Positions 16,794 through 24,230 of a stretch of DNA of 40,454 nucleotides are shown here, piece after piece. How positions within the stretch are numbered: the stretch's first letter is position 1; every line of letters begins with the position of its first letter. The notes below the pieces were generated by a model. The model saw nothing but the letters and a program-made list of their open reading frames with translations. It searched no databases and had not been told where the DNA came from. The translations under genes and the position numbers were made by a program. The stretch is from Nitrosopumilales archaeon (lineage in GTDB: Archaea > Thermoproteota > Nitrososphaeria > Nitrososphaerales > Nitrosopumilaceae). The DNA is taken from NCBI GenBank assembly GCA_016838845.1, contig JAEHKV010000161.1:1-40454 (forward strand), read 5' to 3'.

Positions 16794-19655
16794 TTAGATG
16801 CCTACTTCAATGGCGATATAATGTATCTCTGGTACACCATCTCTTACAATTATTGTTCCAAAATTCAGAACATTGTCATCTTCCCATAAGAATATTCTAT
16901 CACTTCGGGGCTTTACAAAGTCATCAATGAATTCAGAAATTAGTTTTTCAGTATCTTCTTGTTCCCTTTCAGTGAAGAAGACGATCTCTCCCTCTTTGAA
17001 TGATAATGGAATCTGAATACTAGTTGGCTCTAAGATTTCTATCTCATGTTCGATAAAAATGGATTTTATAGTTTCAATTCGATCTGCTTTGCTTAGCTCA
17101 GTAATTTCTCCATTAGTTGTAGTTGGGGTAGTAGCTACACCTGAAAGTTTTTGAAGATAAGCTTCAAAGGCTTCCTCTTGTGTATCACCAAGACCTACGT
17201 AATATTCGCCTGTAAAGGCAGCACCGACAGCAGCGATAGTACCTAGTTGGGCAACAACTCCTCCAGCACCTGCAGTATACACCGGAATAAAGTAGGTATC
17301 ATGTCCACCAACCTGATACAAAATGTTGTCACCAATTCTAGGATTTCTTAATAGGGTTTTTAGTTGTGCAAAGTCTGGATCCCTATCAAGTGCTTCACGA
17401 ACTGCCGTAGGACCAATTAATTTGGTAGTTGAGTTTAGAGGAACTTCATAGAACTGAAGCTTTCCTAGATTTGGAAGATCGTTTTCTACAATCATAAATC
17501 CAGCCAAGTTTCGTCCTTGAGATCCTCTAAGTTCCAATGAGAGCAGTCCGATGTATTCCGTTTGATCAAATCCAGGGGGCTTTGCTTCGATAAAGTAAGT
17601 TTCTAATCCTCTTGGAATCTCATAGAATTGATTTGCTTGAATAAATGTATCAACATCAGTTACATGATAGATGTTGTACATCTCAGTCCTCCAATCAAAT
17701 AGCTCGGCCGGGTATCGAATTTGTTCTTCAAGCCACGTAGGCATTGGTATAAATTGATCAGAATATTGAGAGACAAACATTTCAGTAAAGAAATCATCTC
17801 CTACTTGAAGTAACGTTATGCTGCCATCGTAGGTATCAAGTAGAGCATATCCAACCAATCTAATATACGGATTACCAGCTGACCATGGTACGTCACTTGT
17901 ATCAAAACCAGCCATAAGTGGCATTAACCAATAGGAATTTTTTCCATCAGTAACAGGAAGCGAGTCTAATTCACTTCCAAATAAATGATATAGAAAGTAT
18001 GGATAGAGTATTTGCATTCTTTCCTCGATATCCTTGTATCGCATTACATGGACAGGTTCTGTTGGAAACGACAACATAAAGTTTGGTTCAAAAACCCAGC
18101 TTATTGGTGGTGACAGAGTTAACCCTCCCTCACCGTTGTAGAAGGCTTCCAACAACTCGTCACTTTCATCTCCTCGGTTTACGGGATATCCTGACCAAGT
18201 CTGTTCAAGCAGACCACCTTCTCCATAATAGATCGCTCTTTGTTTGAAAAACTTACTACTGTCTACAATCAGACCATCAGTTGCTTCTAAGATTAGAAAA
18301 CCATTTGGAACGTGAGTATAGACAAGATGTTCATTATACCATCTATCTCCTGTAGCTACAGAAGATGGCAATACTGGTTTCATAGAAGCTGTCCAATACA
18401 AGGTATTATTGAAACGAAGTATATCATTATCCTCAAAATCAACATAAGGAATCAAACCGATTTCTGGTTTTAATTTTGCAAATGCAGCCTCCCAATCCCA
18501 CACTCGTATGACATCGAGCACATCATTATTTTGTTTAATAAAATTTTCTATATTATTTGGAGAAATTGATTGTAATTTTACATTATGAGTATTTTCAACA
18601 ATTTTATCTAGTTCACCTAAATATCGATTTACTCCAATTTGCTGTGCAGTGTATGGTCCAAGATACTCTATCTTTCGTGCATCAGCAATGCTGTCATTTA
18701 CTGACATTAATCCGCCTACAATTATTGCTATTGCAATAACTGTCAAAATTCTAATGTAGACATCTCTTTTGAGCATGTGTGTAAGTATACGAGCTCTAAT
18801 TCTATCCACAAATGAAAATGCAATTAAAGCAAATCCTATTACAAGTGTTCCTGCAATTGCATATCTTGTATTGTAATCAATGTCAGCGGTAAAGAAGAAA
18901 GTAAAGGCGCCCCAAAGAACACCAATACCAATTACTGCTTCCATAGTTGAAACATAATTTAGATATCTTGGCTTTCCTTCAGATGAATCATGGATGTACG
19001 ATGTTACAACCTTAATTACAGAATGTAATCCAACATACAAAGCAAGACGTAGTCCAATAGCTGCAAGAAGTGGCGGTATTAGAATTAGTAGAGCTGGAAT
19101 CATTGGTACTACCTTTTCTGTTGCATAAGAAGGATCGGTGGGTGGAGTTACAAATGGTAATGTAAACAATGTTGGAAGATTTTCTACACCAAAATCGTTT
19201 CCATCAAAGAACGCTACTGCTGCAAAACCAAACATAACGTTTGAGAAAAATGCACCAAAAAGTAGAATTTTTGTAATTTGCCAGATTACAAATTGTGGAG
19301 AACTTAGTTTGTAATCTTGAAAACGTGAAATGTTGTTTGCAATAGGATCTCTGCCTCCTTTGTTGAGGAATGAAATTGCTGTGTTAACGCCATACCAAAA
19401 AATTGAGGAACGGCCAACTATATTCACTCGAACTAGTACTATTGCACAAAGAATAATGGCTGAAATAACTGAATAGTATAATGGCTTTGTAAATTTGTCC
19501 TCAAATTCAGTGAAATTCATTGATAAGATGACGCCCTGGCTTCCAACTATAGCAAAAATTACTAGACCGATGGCTACAACTATGCCTAATCTAAGGTACT
19601 TTGCAGTATCAGGCGGTGGAGCATTCTCAGTAGTACTGTTACTATACAAAATCAA
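16794..19655 (-). CDS. UPF0182-family large membrane protein
   Basis: A 953-residue protein with about seven hydrophobic spans in the first 330 residues and a long extracytoplasmic part. It resembles UPF0182 (COG1615): YLGPYTAQQIGVNRYLG corresponds to the family's post-membrane segment, and QIRYPAELFDWRTEMYNIYH followed by HVTDVDTFIQANQFYEIP is a strong family match. The function is unknown; UPF0182 proteins occur in cyanobacteria, actinobacteria and some archaea. Start TTG at 19655 with a TATA-like stretch about 24 bases upstream (about 19672-19682). The last 150 residues include a TTPTTTNGE linker and an ATP-independent, acidic C-terminal domain. Confidence 0.85.
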   Translation of the reverse strand: MILYSNSTTENAPPPDTAKYLRLGIVVAIGLVIFAIVGSQGVILSMNFTEFEDKFTKPLYYSVISAIILCAIVLVRVNIVGRSSIFWYGVNTAISFLNKGGRDPIANNISRFQDYKLSSPQFVIWQITKILLFGAFFSNVMFGFAAVAFFDGNDFGVENLPTLFTLPFVTPPTDPSYATEKVVPMIPALLILIPPLLAAIGLRLALYVGLHSVIKVVTSYIHDSSEGKPRYLNYVSTMEAVIGIGVLWGAFTFFFTADIDYNTRYAIAGTLVIGFALIAFSFVDRIRARILTHMLKRDVYIRILTVIAIAIIVGGLMSVNDSIADARKIEYLGPYTAQQIGVNRYLGELDKIVENTHNVKLQSISPNNIENFIKQNNDVLDVIRVWDWEAAFAKLKPEIGLIPYVDFEDNDILRFNNTLYWTASMKPVLPSSVATGDRWYNEHLVYTHVPNGFLILEATDGLIVDSSKFFKQRAIYYGEGGLLEQTWSGYPVNRGDESDELLEAFYNGEGGLTLSPPISWVFEPNFMLSFPTEPVHVMRYKDIEERMQILYPYFLYHLFGSELDSLPVTDGKNSYWLMPLMAGFDTSDVPWSAGNPYIRLVGYALLDTYDGSITLLQVGDDFFTEMFVSQYSDQFIPMPTWLEEQIRYPAELFDWRTEMYNIYHVTDVDTFIQANQFYEIPRGLETYFIEAKPPGFDQTEYIGLLSLELRGSQGRNLAGFMIVENDLPNLGKLQFYEVPLNSTTKLIGPTAVREALDRDPDFAQLKTLLRNPRIGDNILYQVGGHDTYFIPVYTAGAGGVVAQLGTIAAVGAAFTGEYYVGLGDTQEEAFEAYLQKLSGVATTPTTTNGEITELSKADRIETIKSIFIEHEIEILEPTSIQIPLSFKEGEIVFFTEREQEDTEKLISEFIDDFVKPRSDRIFLWEDDNVLNFGTIIVRDGVPEIHYIAIEVGI

Positions 19656-19771
19656 ATTTGCTTATTGAATCATAAATTAATGTCTTGCCAACTCTAGAGA
19701 GAAAGACGTTCTAGACAAAAAATCATTGATTATCATAATTTTCTTTAAGAATTTGTTAACTAGTGAAAATT

Positions 19772-20893
19772 CTATGCTGATGTAGCTAATCCTTTACAAA
19801 TCATATAGACTGCAGCAAATTTTGGTATCGTGATTTTTTCCTTATTATATGGTCCAAATTTTTTGTTTTTTAAATTGAAAACTAATGGACAGTTTGCCAA
19901 GACTTCAGTTGTAGAATCATCAATGAAACAAGCATCTGTAAAGGGATTGAATTCTTCAATATTGTCACATTTTTGCTTTACAAGTCCACTCTTGCTGTTC
20001 AACGAGCCAGGGAGTCTAAAAATTCTATGAATATCCATAGTTACATTAGGATCTATTACAACGCCAATTTCATTTTTAGCTTCATCAAGTTGATTTTGAA
20101 ATGATGAATAGCCATTTGTTAAAATTTGTGAAATTATTTTTGATCTTTTTGATTTAGAACTAAAGATATGTTTTGAAAGTCTTCCACGCCATCCTTCCTC
20201 ATTAAGATCAGAGAAAGATGATCTATCCGGTTTATATCTATTAAAACCAAAAGTTTCTGGAATGGCACCACGAAACATTAGATAGTCTGCTAATTCGGAT
20301 CTTTCCCTGGATCCTAATTTTTGGTATTGTGAATCATATACGTATACATGAAATCCTTCATTCCCGGAAAAATAAACTTGAATATTTTTTCGCTCAATAT
20401 TAAAATCATCAGCTAGAAGACCAGTTAGTTTTTTTATTTCTTGTTTTGCTATATCAATACAGTTTTTGCAAGTTACAGACTTTTGCTCAAGCTTGGAAGA
20501 TTGACATTTAGGGCAATTAGGAGAATTTACAGACACTTCACCACATGATTGGCATTTATTACAAGTGTGATCTTTTCTACAATCTAATTTTAGATCCTTT
20601 GCATCTATATCGAATATTAGATCTGCTTCCTTCCAATCTTTTTCTCGCATAGGTAGATTTGGAAAGGAATAACATGCATTAGAACAATAGACGTCTGAGG
20701 GAATATTATTCATTAACATCAAGTGCAGTTCTTTATCGTCCTTTATGGCAAGATGCCTGGTCATACCAGAATCAAATCTTTGAAAGCCAAATTCTCTTTC
20801 TGAAGGTCGATTTGGAACATGAATTAAATCAAAATGATCAAAATAATATTTTTTGAAAGATTCTTCTAATAATTTTAAATCATTTTCATGCAT
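19772..20893 (-). CDS. priS: DNA primase small (catalytic) subunit
   Basis: PriS makes the RNA/DNA primers for replication. In 373 residues the catalytic DxD is in DLIFDIDAKD (D95, D97), a zinc knuckle rich in cysteines follows (CNKCQSCGEVSVNSPNCPKC and CKNC, about 115-160), then the SGNEGFHVYV motif with its histidine, and a later aspartate region near VVIDPNVTMDIHRIFRLPGS. All are standard for archaeal/eukaryotic primase. Its ATG overlaps the 3' end of priL by eight bases, so the two subunits are translationally coupled. Confidence 0.95.
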   Translation of the reverse strand: MHENDLKLLEESFKKYYFDHFDLIHVPNRPSEREFGFQRFDSGMTRHLAIKDDKELHLMLMNNIPSDVYCSNACYSFPNLPMREKDWKEADLIFDIDAKDLKLDCRKDHTCNKCQSCGEVSVNSPNCPKCQSSKLEQKSVTCKNCIDIAKQEIKKLTGLLADDFNIERKNIQVYFSGNEGFHVYVYDSQYQKLGSRERSELADYLMFRGAIPETFGFNRYKPDRSSFSDLNEEGWRGRLSKHIFSSKSKRSKIISQILTNGYSSFQNQLDEAKNEIGVVIDPNVTMDIHRIFRLPGSLNSKSGLVKQKCDNIEEFNPFTDACFIDDSTTEVLANCPLVFNLKNKKFGPYNKEKITIPKFAAVYMICKGLATSA

Positions 20894-21914
20894 TTACAAT
20901 CTTTTTCTTTCCAAATTGAAGTGGATTTATTATTCCATCACATTCAGGTATGATAAAACAAAGATCTTGGCTTTTCAGTTTTTCACAAGATGGACAAATG
21001 TATTTTGTTCCGCTACCTGAACTGCCAGCTAGATGATTGAGTTGGTATAATGTTACTTTTTCATTATAATCAGGAGCATTTTTGAATAATGGGGCAATCT
21101 GTTCAACAGACTGTCCTTTACTTAACAGATATGTGCCAAGCATAAATCTTCCAGAATGAGGCAAGTTTTCTCCCTTTTCAAGAACCTCTATAGCATGTTT
21201 TATGCATGGAGGATATTCAGTTGAAGAAACAACTATGGTTGGAAATTTCTTCGCTAAGGACTCTAATCTCTTTACTGGCTCTTTAAATGAATCAGACATT
21301 GTTGGAACATTTGCGTTCTGGATTTTAGAATTAATGTAACTTCCAAGCTCTTTTCTTACTAGTCTAACTGTTTCATGAGAAGTTAGGAAAACAAGTCCAG
21401 CATCTACTCGTCTATTAACAAGCTTCCATTCTCTTTCGTGAAAACTGATTGAATGTTCAAGATAATCAGAAACAGAAATTACAAAATAATTATTTTGTTT
21501 TTTCACTTGAATGGAAAAAAGATCTTCTAGTATTCTAATTGCTAAATCTTCTTTATTTTTCTCAGAGAACTTGGACAAATCCCTTTCAAGAAATTTTTCG
21601 GCTCGTCTAGATTCAGCGAGGGAAAATCTTCTGATCAGTGTCTGCATACCACTTAATTTCAGAAGAACCACAGCTAATAGAAATGAAAATACCTCTCGGG
21701 GCAACATTGCGTCTTTGGCATGTTCATCGATATCTGAACGATAGATTTTGCCTTCAGCTGCCGCCTCAATTCTGTGATAAGCCTTATCCACAATTAGTTT
21801 CAGGTCTGGATCTGTCCCAAATTGTTCTAGGGTGAATCCCTTATCCTTAAGATATTGTCCTGAATCAGCAAGGAATGGGTATTTTGCCATCTCATCTTGG
21901 CCCAAATTTATCAT
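20886..21914 (-). CDS. priL: DNA primase large subunit
   Basis: PriL is the regulatory, iron-sulphur subunit of primase. The four cluster cysteines can be placed in PPCIKHAIEVL, KYICPSCEKL, and the terminal SQDLCFIIPECDG. The HSGRFMLGTYLLSKG motif between them is also diagnostic. 342 residues, full length. The start at 21914 faces the nfo start across 99 bases, and priL-priS form one minus-strand operon. Confidence 0.94.
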   Translation of the reverse strand: MINLGQDEMAKYPFLADSGQYLKDKGFTLEQFGTDPDLKLIVDKAYHRIEAAAEGKIYRSDIDEHAKDAMLPREVFSFLLAVVLLKLSGMQTLIRRFSLAESRRAEKFLERDLSKFSEKNKEDLAIRILEDLFSIQVKKQNNYFVISVSDYLEHSISFHEREWKLVNRRVDAGLVFLTSHETVRLVRKELGSYINSKIQNANVPTMSDSFKEPVKRLESLAKKFPTIVVSSTEYPPCIKHAIEVLEKGENLPHSGRFMLGTYLLSKGQSVEQIAPLFKNAPDYNEKVTLYQLNHLAGSSGSGTKYICPSCEKLKSQDLCFIIPECDGIINPLQFGKKKIVNA

Positions 21915-21985
21915 ATAGACTATTCTGAATCTCTCCTTAAAAATCTGGTTTGATGTAAGATCTCAACTGTTTCTAAAATTGTGAT

Positions 21986-22080
21986 TTAAATTATGTTTTT
22001 TTGAGTTTTCAATATGCAGATCGGCTGTCATGTTTCAATATCTGGTTCTGTAGATAAAGCCGTAGATAATGCTACAGAAC
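21986..22080 (+). repeat. Left copy of the 95-base nfo 5'-end repeat (attachment-like)
   Basis: Matches 24136-24230 at 88 of 95 positions. It starts with TTAAATTA, the nfo TATA box, and ends at codon 22. Six of the seven mismatches lie in the coding part (22046, 22052, 22058, 22061, 22064, 22075); five are silent third positions and the last changes Thr to Ile. The longest identical run is 22010-22045, a good candidate crossover core. Confidence 0.85.
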
Positions 22081-22400
22081 CGTTATCGTACAGGCGTGTA
22101 GCAGACCTTCTTGTTGAGATTAAAAATTCTGGCCTTGTGGAATCAAGAACCATATCAAAAGGAAGGGGTGGATATGGAACCGAGTACAAGCTGAAAATTT
22201 CACCTGATATGGTTGGGCCACAAGTAAATGAGAAATGGTGGAATGAACTAGTTTCTAACAAAAAGGCCCACGAGGCAGATGTCAAATATAGAAAGTCACT
22301 TTCGGATTTGTCATCAAGTAGCGGCTATAAACTTTTGAGAAAAAGTTTGGATAGGCACTCAGAAGAAAACTGGAATAAAAAACTTGGTCTTGATATCTAA
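22014..22400 (+). pseudogene. Truncated nfo start fused in frame to an Orc1/Cdc6-like winged-helix fragment
   Basis: A 128-residue ORF with two origins. Residues 1-20 (MQIGCHVSISGSVDKAVDNA) are the start of endonuclease IV. From about residue 22 the sequence is EPLSYRRVADLLVEIKNSGL, then VESRTISKGRGGYGTEYKL, which looks like the C-terminal winged-helix domain of archaeal Orc1/Cdc6 initiators. A polar tail of about 65 residues (WWNELVSNKK and onward) ends at 22400. The AAA+ domain is absent. The nfo TATA box at 21985-21992, about 25 bases before the ATG, may still drive it. It could be a broken replication gene or a working small DNA-binding protein. The Orc1/Cdc6 call is by eye; another winged-helix family is possible. 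Confidence 0.62.
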
Positions 22401-22670
22401 ATCATTATATTGTAACCATGGTTTCAAACTTTGTAATCTGTACTAGGATTACGTAATAAGTATCTTAAATCTCGTTTTAAGCTATAATTTTTTCTCTTGA
22501 GTATAGGATTAACAAAAAGAGATTAACTGATTAACATTTGATACGGACTGTTAACTGGGTCTAAAATAAGACCAAACTACGTACTTGGTCCCTCTAATGC
22601 CGATGTTAAATTACTCATGATTATTTTTTGAAACATCGGGTCTGGTTATGCCAAGCCTGTCTGGTTTTCC
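22401..22670. other. Origin-like segment with GATTAAC repeats and three hairpins
   Basis: This gap has no ORF but is full of repeats. GATTAAC occurs three times in 29 bases (22507-22513, 22521-22527, 22529-22535), with TGTTAAC at 22549-22555. Inverted repeats follow: GGTCT/AGACC (22558-22562 with 22569-22573), GACCAA/TTGGTC (22570-22575 with 22585-22590) and CCGATGTT/AACATCGG (22600-22607 with 22632-22639). Clustered short repeats beside an initiator-like fragment resemble a plasmid replication origin, but this is inference. Confidence 0.4.
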
Positions 22671-22722
22671 TTACCCCTACATTTTCAATAAAAATGAAAA
22701 TTATATAAATATGTAGGGGTAA
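22671..22722 (+). promoter_or_regulatory. fic promoter with TATA box between perfect 12-base inverted repeats
   Basis: TTACCCCTACAT (22671-22682) and its exact reverse complement ATGTAGGGGTAA (22711-22722) flank TTATATAAAT (22701-22710). The TATA centre is about 26 bases before the fic ATG at 22731, so transcription is probably leaderless. The right arm lies between the TATA box and the start, where a bound protein would block initiation. It looks like an operator; the DNA could also form a hairpin. Confidence 0.6.
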
Positions 22723-22730
22723 CTAATATT

Positions 22731-23615
22731 ATGGCTACCATAAAAAAGAAGATACTCAAGAAAAAGACTTACTACTATCTAGAACATAGCACAAGGGACG
22801 GCAAGAAAGTGCAGAAGAAGGAGCTCTACCTAGGCACAAAAATCCCAAAAAGCATTGACGAGATCAAGAAAAAATTCCTTGATGAGATATACCAAGAAAA
22901 ATGGTACGTTGACATTGACATAATCAAAAAGCGTTTCTACAAAGAGCAAAGGACAGTACCAAAATCTGTCAAAGAAAAGGAGCTGCAGAGCTTTGCTACT
23001 AGATTCACATATGATACCCAAAGGATAGAAGGATCAACTCTAACCAGGAGGGAAACGGCAGACCTTCTGGAAAGGGGCATTGCACCAAAAAGCAAACCAA
23101 TGAGGGATGTGCAAGAAGCTGAGGCACACAGGGATCTGTTCTATAAAATTCTAAAACAGAAGAAAGACTTGTCATTACAGGAAATACTGGACTGGCACTG
23201 GGAGCTTTTCCATCTGACAAAACCCGACATAGCAGGGAAGATAAGAAAATATCAGGTAGCAATTAGCGGTAGCAAGTTTGTGCCCCCCGTACCAGTAGAA
23301 GTATATCCTATGATGACAGATTTTTTCAAATGGTACCACAAAAGCAAGAATAAGCTTCATCCAGTTGAGCTTGCCGCACTGGCACATCTAAAATTCGTTA
23401 CAATACATCCATTCGGTGATGGAAATGGTAGGATCACTAGACTTGTCATGAACTTTGTCCTTAACAGGAAAAACTATCCAATGCTTGATATTCCATATGA
23501 GGGAAGAAATAGCTATTACAATGCCTTGGAAAGATCACAGGTGAAAAACGAAGAAAGAATATTTCTTCAGTGGTTCGTAAAGAGATACATCAAGGAATAC
23601 AAAAAATATCTTTGA
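22731..23615 (+). CDS. Fic-domain protein (probable AMPylase or related transferase)
   Basis: Fic proteins usually transfer AMP from ATP to a protein hydroxyl. The 294 residues carry the full catalytic motif HPFGDGNGRITR (H226 to R237). An inhibitory-helix motif of the [S/T]xxxE[G/N] type, TQRIEG (96-101), lies before it, as in self-inhibited class II Fic proteins. The flap is near KYQVAISGSKFVPP (173-186). Residues 1-40 (TYYYLEHS, KVQKKELYLG) match a basic N-terminal module seen in archaeal Fic proteins. The gene has higher G+C and more AGG codons than its neighbours, supporting transfer. It is flanked by element repeats, with no antitoxin gene beside it. Target unknown; it may serve the element in stability or host control. 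Confidence 0.9.
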   Translation: MATIKKKILKKKTYYYLEHSTRDGKKVQKKELYLGTKIPKSIDEIKKKFLDEIYQEKWYVDIDIIKKRFYKEQRTVPKSVKEKELQSFATRFTYDTQRIEGSTLTRRETADLLERGIAPKSKPMRDVQEAEAHRDLFYKILKQKKDLSLQEILDWHWELFHLTKPDIAGKIRKYQVAISGSKFVPPVPVEVYPMMTDFFKWYHKSKNKLHPVELAALAHLKFVTIHPFGDGNGRITRLVMNFVLNRKNYPMLDIPYEGRNSYYNALERSQVKNEERIFLQWFVKRYIKEYKKYL

Positions 23616-23885
23616 TTTTTGGGTCTAAACTAATCCCAAAAACGGGTTGGGTCTTGGTAGTTCCGTTTACAGTTGTTATGAAATGTAAAAGAGATAGGGA
23701 AGAATAAAGCTGGCAAAAATGCATTGGGTTTGGGGCATATGTGCCATCTTTGCTTTATTCTCTAAATACAGTATAACACAGCCTAAAACATAAGAAGACT
23801 GGAAAAATTGCTTCAAAAATAGATCCAAAATGGATCGGACAATATCAAAATTAACATTTAATGTGAAATATAAAATGATGAAAAG

Positions 23886-23895
23886 TTTTATAAAC
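23886..23895 (+). promoter_or_regulatory. TATA box of the candidate small RNA
   Basis: TTTTATAAAC is a strong TATA-like box centred near 23890. The expected start about 26 bases downstream falls at 23914-23917, which is where the closing stem of the candidate RNA begins. Confidence 0.45.
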
Positions 23896-23914
23896 TAAAT
23901 TTTTGATATTGTAA

Positions 23915-23981
23915 TGAAACCGAGGTCCTGGCACTCATGCATCCCCAATGCCCAACTGTCATCGGACTGGTTTCAATTTTT
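23915..23981 (+). ncRNA. Candidate structured small RNA of about 60 nt
   Basis: The ends pair: TGAAACC (23915-23921) with GGTTTCA (23969-23975). Inside, GTCC (23925-23928) pairs with GGAC (23964-23967), and GGCA (23930-23933) can pair with TGCC (23949-23952) around a C-rich loop. A T-run (23976-23981, with one preceding A) follows as a possible terminator, and a TATA box lies at the right distance upstream. It is not a tRNA and has no clear C/D boxes. In a plasmid-like element it might be an antisense or copy-control RNA, but that is a guess. Confidence 0.42.
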
Positions 23982-24095
23982 AAATTACATTTGATACAAA
24001 CGGAACTTGTAGTTTCTTAATACTAGTATTATAGCATTGGATTGAAGATAATCTTGGCTAAAATGTTTGGTTATTATGATATGGCTCGCTCTCAT

Positions 24096-24122
24096 CCCAC
24101 CCTCTAAAGGATGTGGGTTTTT
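24096..24122 (+). terminator. Hairpin with T-run ahead of nfo
   Basis: CCCAC (24096-24100) pairs with GTGGG (24113-24117), with CCT/AGG extending the stem, and five T follow at 24118-24122. It reads in the plus direction and would stop element transcripts just before the TATA box of nfo. Confidence 0.45.
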
Positions 24123-24135
24123 CCACTCACAGCGG

Positions 24136-24230
24136 TTAAATTATGTTTTTTTGAGTTTCCAATATGCAGATCGGCTGTCATGTTTCAATATCTGGCTCTG
24201 TTGATAAGGCAGTTGATAATGCTATAGAAC
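24136..24230 (+). repeat. Right copy of the 95-base nfo repeat, part of the working nfo
   Basis: Second copy of the attachment-like repeat. It starts at TTAAATTA about 25 bases before the nfo ATG and runs through codon 22, so whatever lies to its left, the promoter core and start of nfo are preserved. The exact match to the left copy is interrupted at seven positions. Confidence 0.85.

Larger units (their letters stand above)
23616..24135. other. Repeat-rich non-coding end of the element
   Basis: No convincing ORF in 520 bases. It contains a 10-base inverted repeat AGAATAAAGC/GCTTTATTCT (23701-23710 with 23752-23761), an 11-base inverted repeat CAATATCAAAA/TTTTGATATTG (23840-23850 with 23901-23911), a candidate small RNA gene (listed separately), a 14-base palindrome TAATACTAGTATTA (24018-24031), and a hairpin followed by five T (24096-24122). 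This density of symmetric sites fits a plasmid or virus control region. Confidence 0.5.
21986..24230. mobile_element. Integrated element (remnant) bounded by duplicated nfo 5' ends
   Basis: Two 95-base direct repeats, 21986-22080 and 24136-24230 (offset exactly 2150), flank a block whose genes look unlike the host: an Orc1/Cdc6-like winged helix, a Fic protein with a higher G+C content and many AGG codons, and several inverted repeats. The repeats contain the TATA box, start codon and first 22 codons of nfo, so the right-hand nfo is complete while the left copy is cut off. This is what site-specific insertion of a circular element carrying its own nfo 5' segment would leave. No integrase or relaxase ORF is present, so it is either decayed or was mobilised in trans. 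A simple tandem duplication with later insertion is the alternative. Confidence 0.7.

Noticed and set aside
23005-23387. Minus-strand ORFs opposite fic
   Set aside because: Cysteine- and proline-rich translations without motifs, fully inside the fic gene.
23871-23885. C box ATGATGA before the candidate small RNA
   Set aside because: No D box (CTGA) at a suitable distance, and the motif lies upstream of the TATA box.
24081-24135. tRNA remnant as the insertion target
   Set aside because: The hairpin CCCAC/GTGGG with T5 has no T-arm or acceptor stem; the duplicated target is clearly the nfo start.
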